DNA of 64,000 nucleotides, taken from positions 10,473,786 to 10,537,785 of the forward strand of contig CM060174.1 in the NCBI GenBank assembly GCA_030549775.1, in the 5' to 3' direction. Made by a program: the position numbers and the translations under genes. Below the pieces are notes generated by a model. The model made no database searches. It was not told where the DNA came from and worked only from the letters and a program-made list of their open reading frames with translations. Source of the stretch: Tamarix chinensis. Lineage: Eukaryota; Streptophyta; Magnoliopsida; Caryophyllales; Tamaricaceae. Positions 12,771-25,670 of the stretch are shown here, one piece after another. Numbering within the stretch: the stretch's first letter is position 1; the number at the start of each line of letters is the position of its first letter.

Positions 12771-13679
12771 CATATAACATGACAAATGATTAAATAAGCC
12801 TCTATAATAAGACATAAGGAATATTAAATAATAGGATAATGGTATTTCGATAAACCCATGAATATCACAAGGATATGGCATGACATAGGGTTAAATGGAT
12901 AATTAATGATATGATATGGTGTTATTTTGTAATCATAGAAGAGGTGGCTTAGTTGTTAATTATGCATGGAAATGTGTGTTGGATGTGCGGGATGTACATG
13001 ACAGGGCTTATGCGTTCAATTATCCTTGATATATAATACTTGATTCTATGACCAGTATTATAATTATGATACGATAACCCTTTATGTCATGTGAATAATT
13101 GGAAATGAATTATGAAATGGAAATGGCCTTAGTGATTTATTTAAGTTAACAAAGATAATAATATGAATAAGGATTACTTAATAATAATAGAAACGAATGT
13201 AAATGATTAAGTATGTAATTGTTGTGTTTCTCGTGGTTACCTTAATTAAGACACTAATAATTAAAGTGGAAGACCTCGAGACGGGGAATGGTGGCTCTTT
13301 AAGGGTTGCTACCCTAAAGAAGTGGTTTAGTCCATGATTGTTCTAGATTTTGTTGGTGTGCCTTAGTACTTCAGCCAGGCCCTACATCTTACTCTATCTA
13401 GCTCTATGGACCTATTTAGGGGATATGCATACTTTTGGATTAGGTGTCCTTATCAATAGGGTACTATGTGTCCTCGTACATTAGTGTGACCAGGGTACCT
13501 TTACGTCCTTGGGTTGATGATTGGATGGTACTGTGTTGCTTGTATGCACCAATATGATCGGTGTACTTTTGTGTCTCCGGGTTCGTGATCTCCCCCTCGA
13601 GTTAAATAAATGGACTTGTTGTTTTAATTAAATGGAAAACACTAATAATGTAAAGTGAAAGATTATTGAGTCGGGCCTA

Positions 13680-14010
13680 GACTGTTCCATCGGCAAAAGT
13701 AGTGGCCAAATGCATTGTAACCTAGAGACCGATCCACCGATGAATAATAGTGGTTAGATGCATCCGGCCCTAGGTGTTTCCAATCCACCGGCTATAATAG
13801 TGGAGGATCCTGAGCTTAATAAACCAAACCTTGGATGATAATAAATGATGGGAAAGACACTAATCACTTATAGTGGAACATTATGTGAGTTGGGACCAGA
13901 CCAATCTACCGGTGAGAATAGTGGCCAAAAACACTTTGCCCTGGAGACCAATCCACCGGCTAATAATAGTGGCCAGGAGCATCCTACCCTAAGTGTTTCC
14001 GATCCACCTG
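13680..14010. repeat. 'GATCCACCGGCTATAATAGTGG' repeat of unit A
   Basis: Units of about 50-60 bp contain variants of gatccaccggctataatagtgg (13741, 13785, 13902, 13950, 14000), followed by ggatcctgagc, ccagaagcat or cctaggtgtttc. The same motif recurs at 46880-47220 in unit C and, reversed as ccactattatcatcc, at 15500-16060 in unit D. It therefore marks the family. Confidence 0.75.
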
Positions 14011-15499
14011 TTTTAATAGTGGAGTTTGCGTACTCACACGGATATAATTCGAGAGATAGTGTTGAATAATGTTTAATTAATGGCTTAAGACCAAAAGCAT
14101 TGGTTTCACCTTCATGGTCTATTGATATAATATAAGTGTGGTCTTGGTTCCTATCACTCTTGGTAAATGATGGAATTGCTAAGTATACGGACCTTGTGTT
14201 ATGCATTTCCTATTATATTTGGTGTTACATTGTACATTGACTCTTATGTTAATTGTGATTATCCCTACGCTCGCGTATGTTGTTGTTTTTACATCGTTTA
14301 TGAATGATGTGTTACATGCGGGCCGGGCCTTTTAGTTTGGTATAAAAGATTACTCAGTACCATAGTACTAAAGGGTTCCGTTTGTGGGCCCCTACCCATT
14401 CAATAGACAGTGTCCCTTACAGGTTAGTTGTAGGTGTTATTCAAGCTATTGTTGGGTAAGAGTGTAAGGATTGTTTGGGAATCTTTTCAGGATTTATCTT
14501 CTAACTTTCTATTTCTTTATTTAATGATTTTAATCTTACAACCGCTAATAGTGGGTTTTATCTTTTGTAATGTCTCTAATGCGCTACTCTGATTTAAACG
14601 AAAATCTGAATTTATGTAAATTGTGTTATGTTCCTTTTTAGCCTTATCACTTGGTACTGAAATGGTAGGATGAAACCAATATGGTACTAAGTATGGTGGA
14701 AATATCCCCGAAATTTACCATTTGAGATTTCGTAAATTTTTAATTAAAATAAATTTTTAGTAGTGAATTTTGGGGCTGTTACCGTATTACACTTAGTATC
14801 CCACCCAGTCCCTATATCTTACTCTACTTAGTTTTTTGGAATTCTTAGAGACTATGCGTACTTATTGTAATACCTAAAAATTTACTACAGATTTTTTTAT
14901 TTACTTTGGAAGCATATAATCAAAAATACCAGGTGTTATCACTATGATTGACATAAGTCTGATTTACCATACCATCCCCACACCAATCACAAAGCTAAAA
15001 CCATTAAAAGTATAATAGAGTAAATAGAAATGAGAGAAGATTTATGAATGTAAATACTAGTTTGGAGAATAACTTTGGGGTACAATAACAAAATACAACA
15101 AAAGGGATACTACAGATCAAATAGTCCAAAAGATATCTGGGTAAAAACATTATCTGGATACCAGATTCTTCACCCAAACACCTAATACAGCTAAAAGTCA
15201 CTGATTCTCATACAATACATCAAAGGCAACAAAATCATCCAGCTAGTTCTCAAAGATCTGCACAAAAGTATTAGGGTCATCTTCTTATGGGAATGAGCAA
15301 TACCCATAAAAAGGGTAGTCAGTAAGCTACATACTGAGTAAGGTAATAATATTGTCGAGTTTGGAATATAGTCAAATACATACATGCGTAGTAGGGAATA
15401 AGTACACATACGAAGCACACTAGGCATCACAAGGAAAGGAATGATGCAAGCCTTTTTATTAGATATAACAATTTTTTATTCTTTTATTTATGTTGAGTT

Positions 15500-16060
15500 T
15501 AGGGACCTCACTATTCTTAAACCGATAGAACGATTTAAAATACCTCTTAGGGACAACACATCTGAGCTACTATTATAAACCAGTGGAATAGATCCAACAT
15601 CTCTCAAGGAAAACGTTCTTAAACCACTATTCTTAAATTGGTGGAATGATATGAAACACCTTTTAGGGACAACACACCTGAGCCACTATTATCATCCAAT
15701 AAAAAGGATCCAACACGTTGGTCCTGACTCACATACTCTTTTACTATAAGTTTTTAGTATCTTATCCATTAAGTTACTTGATTCAAATCATAATCCTATT
15801 TACAATGAATATGGGGCCCTACTATTCTTAATCTAGTGGACTGGATGAAAGTGCCTCTTAGGGAAAAAACACCTGGGCCATTATAATCATTCAGTGGAAT
15901 GGATCTAACACCTCTTAGGAAAAAATACTTCTAAGTCATTATTCTTAAACCTATGGAATGGTCTAAAACACCTATGAGGGATAACACACATGAGCCACTA
16001 TTATCATCCTATGGAACGGATCCATAAACACCTTGGCCTAACTCACTTGATCTTTCACTT
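15500..16060 (-). repeat. Tandem ~100-bp repeats in unit D
   Basis: Repeated blocks read 'cactattcttaa...tggaatgat..aaacacctcttagggacaacacacctgagccactattatcatcc.atggaa.ggatcc', with three to four imperfect copies. The 'ccactattatcatcc' core is the reverse complement of the family's ATAATAGTGG motif. Confidence 0.7.
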
Positions 16061-18239
16061 TAAATGAATAATGTATTATTCATGATTGATTTGATAAGTA
16101 TATAACATATTTAGAGCAGGTAAGGCACATCACAAGATTATAAGGCTATTCTCTAGGGTTAATACCCTTATATTTTTTCCAAAACTCTAATTTCACACTT
16201 TTATCATAATTCTTCTTCTGTTACTCTTTTAATTACCAAACTTAGTACCTATTCTTTATATTTTATTATTATCAACATAATAGAATTTTAAGGCCTAAAT
16301 CTAAGATCTTGCACATACATTAATAATCATATCCCAAAGTTACTATCCCTAAGACTTATAAACCCTAATTTCACAAATCAAGCATAACTTTTTATGTAGG
16401 GATAAAAAAAAAACAGATTCAATATACATTCCCAAAAAAATAATATTAACAACATATTAATTTTTTTTTTATCTAACTCTACCGTTTTGCAAGCCTCTTC
16501 GTTTTAGGGTTACTATTCCCAAATAAAACTATTCTCATACTTTATCAAACTTAGGTCATTTTCAGCCACTCTAAACACTTCATATAAATTTATTAGTATA
16601 CTTTAGATGATATAAAACCTTAAAAATACTATAATTCTCATATTAAACCCATATCGACCAAAATGTCCTTATTGATAACACAATACTTATTTCTTGTAAA
16701 TCTTATATATTTGGTAATATTATCGCTAAATCTACATCTTTATCCATAGAACTTATTATAATAGTTTCACACTCATCATATCATTAATAAACCTATAATA
16801 CCACCATGTTTTACGTCAAGGGTTTATCTACATAAAATAACAATATCACCATACTATTTATTTACTCATTTTCTATCATATAGTATCAACAACATGTCAT
16901 ATCATTAAAAAACATATATTAATTCACATCATAAGAGTAACATGGTAAAATATAAAAGCATGCATCACACTTACTGCAACACCCCCATTTTTAGTACTTA
17001 AAATTTTCATTTTGTGGAAGCGTTAATTACAAAATTATTGGGTGTTACCACCACACTTAGTATAAGTTTGGCATCCTCTACCATTCTTATACTAAGTTCT
17101 AAGGCTAAAACATTAATTTACTTAAATAACATGATTACAAAAGTCAAAATACAGAGAATAACAGATAAGTATGATGCTCATTAAAAGCAGCATCAGCAGT
17201 CTACCAAAACTCAAGAGAGAAATTATAGGAGAACATAAAAGTCCAATTACAATCGGAGATCATATAGCAAAATAGACACTAGATATTCCTATACTCTCAA
17301 AACCGACTAACAACTTTCAACTAAACTCGGAAGCTAACCTACAAAATCTACTGTCCATTGAATAGGCAGGGGCTCACGAAAATAAACCCTTCAGTACTAC
17401 GGTACTGAGCAACAATTTATACCAAACCAATATGATAAACCAGCATGGAACACATATAAGGCATACAACTAACATGGTATAAGACTTATACATACACATA
17501 CGAGGTTTGAGATACAATAATAATTTAGATAATCAAATTCCATTAAGATCACGTATTACTCATATTCATTCACCTGAACAACCGAACTTACTAAATGAAC
17601 ATCCTAGATATACTCTCTGAAGCATGATTAGAAGAAAACCCTAACATAATAACCATAAGGCATCACGACATTACATGGTATAGTCTTAAGACGTGCATGA
17701 GATGATCAAGATACAACAATAATATCAAATAAATCATAATCACTGAAACCACATACTACTTATATTAGTACATCGAGGATATAGTAAAACTTACCAAACT
17801 AACATACCAGAGATGATTGATTAGATCAACCACTACACAATAACCATAAGGCATCATGACAATATGTGGTATAAACATTAAGACATACATGAGATAATCC
17901 AAAGACAATAATCATAATAGATAAGCAGTAGTCACCAAACTACATACTGTTCATGCGTGCTCATTTGGAACGTAATTACACTTTTATCAACTAAGCAACC
18001 CATGATACTCTCTGAAGTAATAATTAAAACCCAACTCTATACTACAATTATAACCTTCACATCATACTTCATGTCTTAGCATCAATCCCAACCAAATACA
18101 TAACATCACATGTATACTATAATAAGATCCATAACATCACATGTATACTTATAGGTACAATATAATAAATCTATAACATCATAGGTATACTTATAGGTAT
18201 AGTATAATAATATCTATAACATCACATGTATGCTCACAG

Positions 18240-18500
18240 ACATAATACCAACACAGGTAGGCACAAAGACTACTACTGAAACCACAGCAGGTACAAAAGC
18301 TACTATCAAGACCATAGGTAGGCACAAAGGATACTATCGAAACCATGGGTAGGCACGAAGGCTACTACCAAATTCACAGATAGGCATAAAGGCTACTAAC
18401 AAATCACAATTAGACACAGAGGTTGCTACCAAAACCATAGGTAGGCACGAAGGCTACTACCAAACCACAGGTAGTCACAAAGGCTGCTACCAAAACCCAT
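18240..18500. repeat. ~33-bp minisatellite in unit B
   Basis: About eight imperfect copies of 'aaaccataggtaggcacgaaggctactacc' follow one another. Variants include 'cacagataggcataaaggctactaac' and 'cacaattagacacagaggttgctacc'. Confidence 0.85.
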
Positions 18501-20857
18501 CCAATATCTAAGAATAATCATTCCAATAAAATCATATCATTTTCATTTTTATTTACTCCAGGAGGGATACAATAATAACCTAGAGATATAAAAGTATACT
18601 GGTCATACTAGCACACAAGGTATCATGGTACCTTCCCAACCATCTAACCTAGAGGCATAACAACAATTTAGTCATACTGATGCATAAGGCACACAGTACC
18701 CTCCTTACCTTAGACACCTAATCCTTAATTATCGATACCCCCTATAGGACCCGTAGGTTATCTATAGAGTAGACTCGGGCCTTACTAGGGCATAACCGGC
18801 ATACTAGAAAACTAAACAAATCGAGGACTCCTATCTTATCTCTAGGGTAGCTACCCTAGAGAGAAACCATTCCCAAACTGAAGGTCTTCCACTTTATGTA
18901 TTAGTATTTTATAAGGTGACTACAGATAACATATATTGCATAATTATTCCCATTTCCATACTTATCCCTTTTTCCTTTTATTTTTAACTATCCAAGTTAA
19001 CCCTAAGGTCAACAATCCAAAACAAGGTTAAAGTCAACACTAAGGACAACCTATTAAAAGTCTAAGGCTATCCTATGTCCAATTATTCACATTTGTGAAC
19101 ATCAGATTGAAATGACCAAAATACCCCAAAGACCAATAATTATCAAATTATTATCCATTTAAATACTAAATCCATTTTATTTATTAATTTATCATGAAAA
19201 GGCTAATTTTTTTTAATTATTTACTATGTAATTTAAATTATCCGCTATGTTAAAAGAACATTTTACCTTACATCTATTTTTGCATACAAAACCCTATCAT
19301 ACACTTTTAAAATGTACAAAATATATGATCGCATAATCAACAACAGATAATACATATTATACATGATTTTTAGGATAAATATCATAATACACTAAAAATG
19401 ACTAAATTGCCTGTAGGTCAGACATCCATAATTATTATTCCACAAGTATATCTAGGCATGCTCACCCTATTATTTTATACATACTTATCACACAATTTTT
19501 TTTTCAACCATTAGAATCATTTTAATTATACTTTCATATCCGATTACATCATATAACATGTTCGTTTTACTAGTTTTCATGACAATAATAGTTAAATCAT
19601 AATTATATTGTAACAAATCATGCTTAACATATTTTCATACACAAAAAAACCCTAATGTGCTATTATGGAATATTTATTATTTTATTAGGGTATAACAGTT
19701 ACCATATAATAACATACTTAACACAGATTGTACATAAAAATACTGATGTGCTAATATGCAATGTCCGACATTTTAGTAAAGTATAACAATTACCTGAATT
19801 CCAACAAAAATGTAAAAATAGTGGTATCTACTAAAAATTAGTAGGTCCCGCTAGTCAAACTTTCGTACCTAAAAATAATAGTACAATCACCAAGTTAATA
19901 TCTATTAGATAAAGTAATAATTATAATATAAAAATATTTATTTTTCTAAAATTACCAAAATACCCTTACATTTAATATGGATACTAAAAATTATTAAAAC
20001 CACACATATAACTCATGCTACACAACAACGTGAGCAATGCACACAGAGAAAGGGTTGGTCAGGCTTGGTGGGCTGGACGCCTACGAGGGTGAGGCAGGGA
20101 GAGGTGGTAGTAGCGGTGGAGAATGGAAGTTGTAGTGGTGGTCGGTGATGTAGGTTCGACCGATGGGTGAAGGGTCGGCGGTTGGTGCTGTTAGGGGGCT
20201 ACATTGGAGGGTGATGTGGGAAACGCAGGGAGTAGAGGAGAATGTTGTGGGGCTAGAGTTGTTAGTGTAGATGGTTGTGGTGGACTGTTGTGGTTGCTGG
20301 GTGATGGTCGGTGGTGTGGGCTGGTTGTGGTGCTGCTCGATAGTGTGTGTATGCTACAAGGTGGTGGTGTTTTAAATGGCAGAGGGTGGAGGCTGGGGCA
20401 GTTCTGTCATGTAGGGAAGAGTGGCGGTTTTGCTGGATTAGGGTGCTGCAGATGGTGGGAGCGGTGCAGGCTGGAGGCAGGCTGCGGTGTGCTGCGGTAG
20501 AGGGTTAGAGCTGCAGGGCTACTAGTGGTCATAGAAGAAGGAGAAAGAAGAGGAGGAAGGGTGGAGATGGTTGGTTTCTGAGGTGGTGGATGGTGTTAGA
20601 AGCGACAGGGTGGCACTGGATGAAGAAAATATAGCGGGGAGGAGGTGATGTGGTGGCTTAAAGGGGTAGAAAAAGGAAGGGGGTTGGGAGTCAGTGGTGA
20701 TGGTTAGTTAAAGGTTAGGGTGTTGTGGTTATGGGTTGGTGATGGGGAGATGGTGCGCTGGGGTGTTGGTTGAAAAAAAAAACAAACGGGGTAGAGAAGG
20801 GAAGGCTGGGTTTGGCTTGGGGAAGGGTACGTGTGGCTGGGTAAAAAACCAAACATG

Positions 20858-20890
<33 letters not shown>
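20858..20890. repeat. (GA)n microsatellite
   Basis: An uninterrupted run of about 16 GA units inside the purine-rich part of unit B. Confidence 0.95.
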
Positions 20891-20893
<3 letters not shown>

Positions 20894-23643
20894 GGAGTTG
20901 GGTGCATAGGATAAGGGTTGTTTGGTTGGTGAGGGAGTATCGTGCACGAGTATGTATAAAATGCATAGGGGGTTGCGATGAGGTGATGGGTTGAGTGAGG
21001 TAAAGGGGAAACATGGAAAGTAGATGGTAGCAGTAGAGGGGTTGGTAGGTAGGATAGAGTAGAAAATATATAATATTTTTTTATTTTTATTTTAGGTTTA
21101 GTTTAGGTAGATTAGGATTGCAAGTAGAAAAATAATCTAATCTAGGATATGTTAAAAAAGAATGGAAAGAGTAAATATAATACAGGATAAATTTTAGAAA
21201 ATTATTTTAGGTTACATATTCAACAATTATTATTAAAATAATTAGGATAAGATTTATGGATATAAACTAGGATTAAAATTAATAGTCTAGTTTCTATCAA
21301 GTTTTAATTTGATTAAATTTATACCTAAACCGATATAATAATACGAATAATAATAACACGTTTAATACTAAACCTCCTAAAATAATAATTATAACTAATC
21401 ACATATAATTATTAATTTATAATTAAGGTTCCTAAAAATGAGGTATTACACTAAGCACATAACTCTAATCCGCCTTTTCTAAAACTTCAGAAAATTCACC
21501 TAAGAAATCAAATAAGAAAACACCATTAGAACTTAATGACATAATTAAGGAAGTGTTGAGGTAATGGGAGGGTGAAGGAAAAGAGAAGAAACAAAACCAA
21601 GGGAGTCTTGACCAAAATGGTGCAACAAGGAGAGGCTTCAGTTGTGTTGGCCGAAGGAGGGGTAAAGGGTTCGGTGGTTGTCGCTGAAAAGGGGGGGAAG
21701 TAACTTCGATAGAATGGACGAAGGTGGTGATGATGATTTCAGTGTAGGCTATCAAAGAATGGGGGGAGGTTGCGATTGTAGCTGCCGAAAGGGTGGTGTT
21801 GTCTGCAGTTGAAGTTACTACAGCAAGGAGAAGGAAAAGGAGAAGGTGGCTATAGTGGAGGTAATTGTAGAGGAGGTGTGGGTTGTGGTTGAAGTTGCTG
21901 AAGGTGAGGGGGGAAGCATTGGCTGTTGGTGCTGCAGTCAAGGAAGAAAAAGAAAGGAAGGATGCGGTGCAAGATAACAAAGGTGAGGGGGAAGCACCGG
22001 TGGTTTTAACAAGTGGCTAAGGGTGAGCCTCGACAAGGGTGACCAAAGGGGATTGGGGTGATTTGGTTGAGATTACTGGAGGTGGTTTTGTGGTGGTTTC
22101 CTTGATGGAAAGGAGGTGAAGGAGTAAGAACATGATGGTTTGGTTTGCAGAATAAAAAGGGAGAGAAGAGAGGTAGTAGGAGAATTAAATGTTCGATATA
22201 TATATAATCACACACATGCACATTGATGGCAGTTTGATGTGCTAAAATTTAAATGGAAGACACTTAAGCAGAGGAAGAGGTTGATGGGGTAGAGGGCAGG
22301 CTTAACAGTGAGAGTCGTGCACGCAAGGGGAAGGTAAGAGAATGGGGAAAAATAAGTACGAGGGAAAAAGAAAAGAAAAAAAAAGGGAAGTGGTATGTAG
22401 GTTTAGATTTAAGTTTTGATAAAAAATAATTTAAGTTAGGGTATTAGGATAACTAAATTAAAAGATTATCCAAGATTAGGTTTAGGTTAGAAAAGATGTT
22501 AGTAACTCGAAATAAAAATAGGGTTAAGCTAAGATTTGGGTTTAAGGAGTTAGGGTAAGATAGAAAAATAAATTTCCCAAAGTTAGAATTAGGTTACAAT
22601 ATTAATTTCTAGGGATTAGGGTTAGCTAAAATTTTGGGTATTACACTTAGGTTATTGTGTTTCCTTTGTGTACTAGTACACCAAGGTACCTTAATATCCT
22701 TGGGTTGATAGTCGGTAGGATACTGGACTGTCTTGGTGCACTGATATAACCAAAGTGCCTTAATATCTTTGGGTTGGTATGATCACCCATCAAGTAAATA
22801 AAAATGGAAGTAATTATTTTTGGTTTGAAATAATATTAGATTGGTGAGTCTATAGTCACCTTCAAGCCCCTACTTGTGGGCTTTTAGAATTTTTTGGTAT
22901 GGATGTTGAGTTTTTGAAATATAATGTGAATGTTATGGAAATTGAGGAAAAAATGGTTATGTGTCTTTCCTTCAAAAAGCATCCTTGGGATGATTGGTTG
23001 TTAAGTTTCCTTTTATGGTTTAAGTAAATTGGTGTGAGGATCGTGTGGCCTTGGTGATATTTGTTTATCTTGCATGGTTATCATATTTTGTTATTCCATG
23101 TATGATTTAATATTTTTACACCATATTTTCCTATGATACCTTTTATATGCTCCATGCGACCTTTGTATGTTTAGTTTTGTATGGTAGGTTGCTTAATACT
23201 ATTGTACTAATGGGTTCTATTTCATGGTCCTCTACCTATTCAATGGGCAATTGTGACTTTGCAGGATTGCTTGTGAGTTTAACTTGAATGTCAGTATTTT
23301 GGGGCTAAGAATTAGAACTACTCTATGCCCGATCTAGTATCTTTGATCTGGATATTCCTGGACTCTTATGTCCCTTCTGTATTTCTTTTCATTTGGATTT
23401 TGTTACCATTTTTCGATCTACTACTGTTAGAACAATGCTAATGTAATCTTTATTCTATTCTTATGATTTTTGTTATTAATTTAAGCGAAGTAATGATTTA
23501 GCCTTAGTACTTGGTATAAAAATGGTAAGGAAAACTAGACTTATATTAAGTGTGCTAGTAGCACCTTAAATTTTTAATGTTCTAGCTTACACAATTAACT
23601 CTTTAAAATAAAATATTTAAGTGCTAAAAATAGAGGTGTTACA

Positions 23644-25670
23644 GTAAGGGGGCCATTTGATTCTATTATGGTTATTGGAATAATGATGACTAGAATCACC
23701 ATTTGAAGACATGTTGGAAGTGTTTGAAGACATATTTAAAAATATTGAAGATGTTTAGAATACTTTAAAGATGTATTAGAATTTGAAGAAACGTTGGAAG
23801 ATCTTATCAACAAATTAGTAAGCATGGAGAGAGAACATGAAAAAGAAAGACAATTTATAAGAAGAAAATTATATCTAATAACCATCAATCCCAGTGCTCA
23901 AACATTATCCACCACTAAACTTACACTACCTCCCTTGTTAAAACCACAATTAATTACCCCACCTGAGGCATTTGAAAGGGTAGAAGAATGATTATAGGGA
24001 GGGAAAGTTAAGGGGATTCATTAGTTAGTCAAATAAGAGGTATGGTCACAAGAATTAAGAAGGAAATGGAGAATAATACTAAATGAAGATAATTAGCCAT
24101 TACGTGGTAAACTAGCAAGCAAACATGTTGCTCTTTAAAGGGGGAAGATAATACATGAGGAGACACAATGCAATCATCAAATACCTAGGGAACTAGTGGG
24201 TCACATCACATTAAGGTATCATCTCTCTCCAAACCTAATGTGGCAGTTTCCCTCATCAAGCTAGTCACCCACTTGTCTAGCTATTGAAGTCATAAAAATT
24301 AGATAACCTTTAGAATCATTGAAGAACTTGAAAAAGGCTTCAAGTAACATTTGGAATTCCTTCTTTACTATTGTCCAACTTGTAACCAGTGTTGGTTTTT
24401 CGTTTCTTATTCCATCATGCTTGCCTCTATTACCCTTCTTTTTCTCACCAACATCTTAAATGAACCCATACTGGTGGTCTTAAAGGAGCATTCATATGAA
24501 GTGAAGATTGGAGTTCTTACTATGAGTTTCCTGATCTCTAAGACAATCAATCTATAGTGATGAGAATTTAGGAAGGAGATCCCTATCAATATAAAAAGAA
24601 TATATAATTAGTTATAATACCTTTCTCTCACTCAATAGATGTATCTACTAATATTTTTGGATTCTTTTTGCCTCAAAACCTTGCTTCCCATTACAATTGC
24701 CATTGTAGCACATGTGACCCAACACATAAGGGCTATGTGAACTTAACATCATCCCCAACTTTCTCCACTATATCACTAGCAATCCTTTGTGAGTATGACA
24801 AACCTTTGTTTTTTGGTTCTTTTGGTGGAGCTTACTAAACCATCCTTATTGAAAATAAAAGGGCATTTAAAAGGCATGTAATCCCTTCTTACTAACAACA
24901 TAACTGTGTGCTAACACTTAATTAGTAGCGCTGATGAATCACTGTTGGTTGACAACTTCCATTAAAGTCCTAGGCCCTCTATTAGGGTTGGTAGGAAATC
25001 CCCTTTCGTTGTAGCTACTTATGTCTATTTTTAGATACCTTGAATAACATTTGATTGATTTTAAACCATTCCCTAATTGATAAATTACTCCTAGCTATTA
25101 TCTTTGCCATTCATTTCAAAAATATTTTCAAGCCATACTTTTACCCTTGTTTCCAAATCATATCCCATCTTATGTCAATGTTATTCCTTAATGATTGTCT
25201 TGTGAGATGTTCAATTCCGAACCTCTAAAATAAAAAGAATAAGTCATGGTCATAGTAGTAAAGAATAACACTTGATGCATGCTGGGCAATAGTAAAGAAG
25301 GAATTCCATATGTTGCTTGAGGTCTTTTTTAAGTTTCTATCTATCCTACCATTGGAGATCTAGAGAAAGAAGACTCTTATTGAAGAATTCTTACATTAGC
25401 GGGAATGCAGCTCAGGACCACTAAGGGTAGGCCGACCAATCCGTTTCACATCCTTACAACTATAAATAGAAGGATTTTCCTAGTAAAGAAAGACATTCTC
25501 ATTTGATGACTTTTTGTGAATCTAATTTATAAAGAAAATACAATATCTTCATGTTAAAATTATTTAATAATATAAATTTAAAAATATTTAATTTCATTAC
25601 AATCGATATTTTAAATTCATATCAATAAAATCTTACATTTATAAAAAAATTTAACAATACAAAATTTAAA
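23644..25670. other. Intergenic stretch, no gene recognised
   Basis: Contains only short open frames: 23794-23991 encodes a charged 65-residue peptide starting MEDLINKLVSMEREHEKE, and 24351-24557 a hydrophobic one. Neither matches a family I recognise. An 'actataaatagaagg' TATA-like site occurs near 25458. This could be decayed retroelement interior. Confidence 0.3.

Larger units (their letters stand above)
10044..14791 (+). mobile_element. Giant LTR-like unit A, nested in unit E
   Basis: Starts TGTAATACC at 10044 and ends near GGGGCTGTTACC or ...TATTACA between 14782 and 14791. CGTAT at 10036-10040 and again at 14783-14787 is a candidate 5-bp target duplication, which would put the right end at 14782. 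The order of parts is an AT-rich head, a pyrimidine-rich tract (10340-11560), a GGTAATTT minisatellite (12060-12770), a 'gtggctctttaagggttgctaccctaaag' block, the CCACCGGCTATAATAGTGG repeats (13680-14010), and a tail with '..actaagtatggtggaaatatcc...gaattttggggctgttac'. Open frames in the C-rich part are compositional and have no domain. Confidence 0.6.
16977..21445 (-). mobile_element. Giant LTR-like unit B (inverted), nested in unit D
   Basis: Read on the plus strand it opens TGCAACACCCCC (16977) and closes ATGAGGTATTACA (21445), the inverted forms of the family's end and start. 'gtggaagcgttaatta' next to the 16977 end mirrors 'aatgcttccgc' at the 3' end of unit C. The 'cccattgaataggcaggggctcacgaaaataaacccttcagtactacggtactgagcaac' zone at 17350-17410 mirrors unit A near 14345-14410. 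A purine-rich tract with (GA)n at 20858-20890 is the inverted pyrimidine tract. The flanks CTTAC and CTAAG are only partly alike, so the target duplication is uncertain. Confidence 0.55.
14866..22645 (-). mobile_element. Giant LTR-like unit D (inverted), split by unit B
   Basis: On the plus strand the unit runs from TGTAATACC (14866, its 3' end read inverted as GGTATTACA) to GGGTATTACA (22645, its inverted 5' start). It is flanked by CTTAT (14861-14865) and CTTAG (22646-22650), or by a perfect ACTTA duplication if the ends are shifted by one base. The outer parts (14866-16976 and 21446-22645, about 3.3 kb) carry the inverted 'ccactattatcatcc' repeats at 15500-16060 and a purine-rich tract at 21500-22390, the reverse of the family's pyrimidine tract. 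The inserted unit B separates these halves. Confidence 0.6.
5555..23643 (+). mobile_element. Giant LTR-like unit E, split by nested units A and D
   Basis: The unit opens with TATAATACCCC at 5555 and closes with GAGGTGTTACA at 23643, matching the start and end motifs of units A, B, C and D. Removing the nested units leaves about 5.5 kb (5555-10043, 14792-14865, 22646-23643), close to unit C (5365 bp). A pyrimidine-rich tract begins about 390 bp after the start, as in A and C, and a TATA-like CTATAAATAAAGG lies at 6541. The split is shown by homology: 'gtggctctttatgggttgttacc' at 9968 and 'cccacccagtccctatatcttactctac' at 14800 correspond to one continuous stretch in unit A at 13300-13400, and 'ggtaccttaatatccttgggttga' at 22685 continues that order. 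No protein-coding region was found. A target duplication for E was not identified. Confidence 0.6.

Noticed and set aside
13868..14206. 112-codon minus-strand open frame
   Set aside because: Lies across the repeat zone and tail of unit A; no domain and no counterpart in other units.
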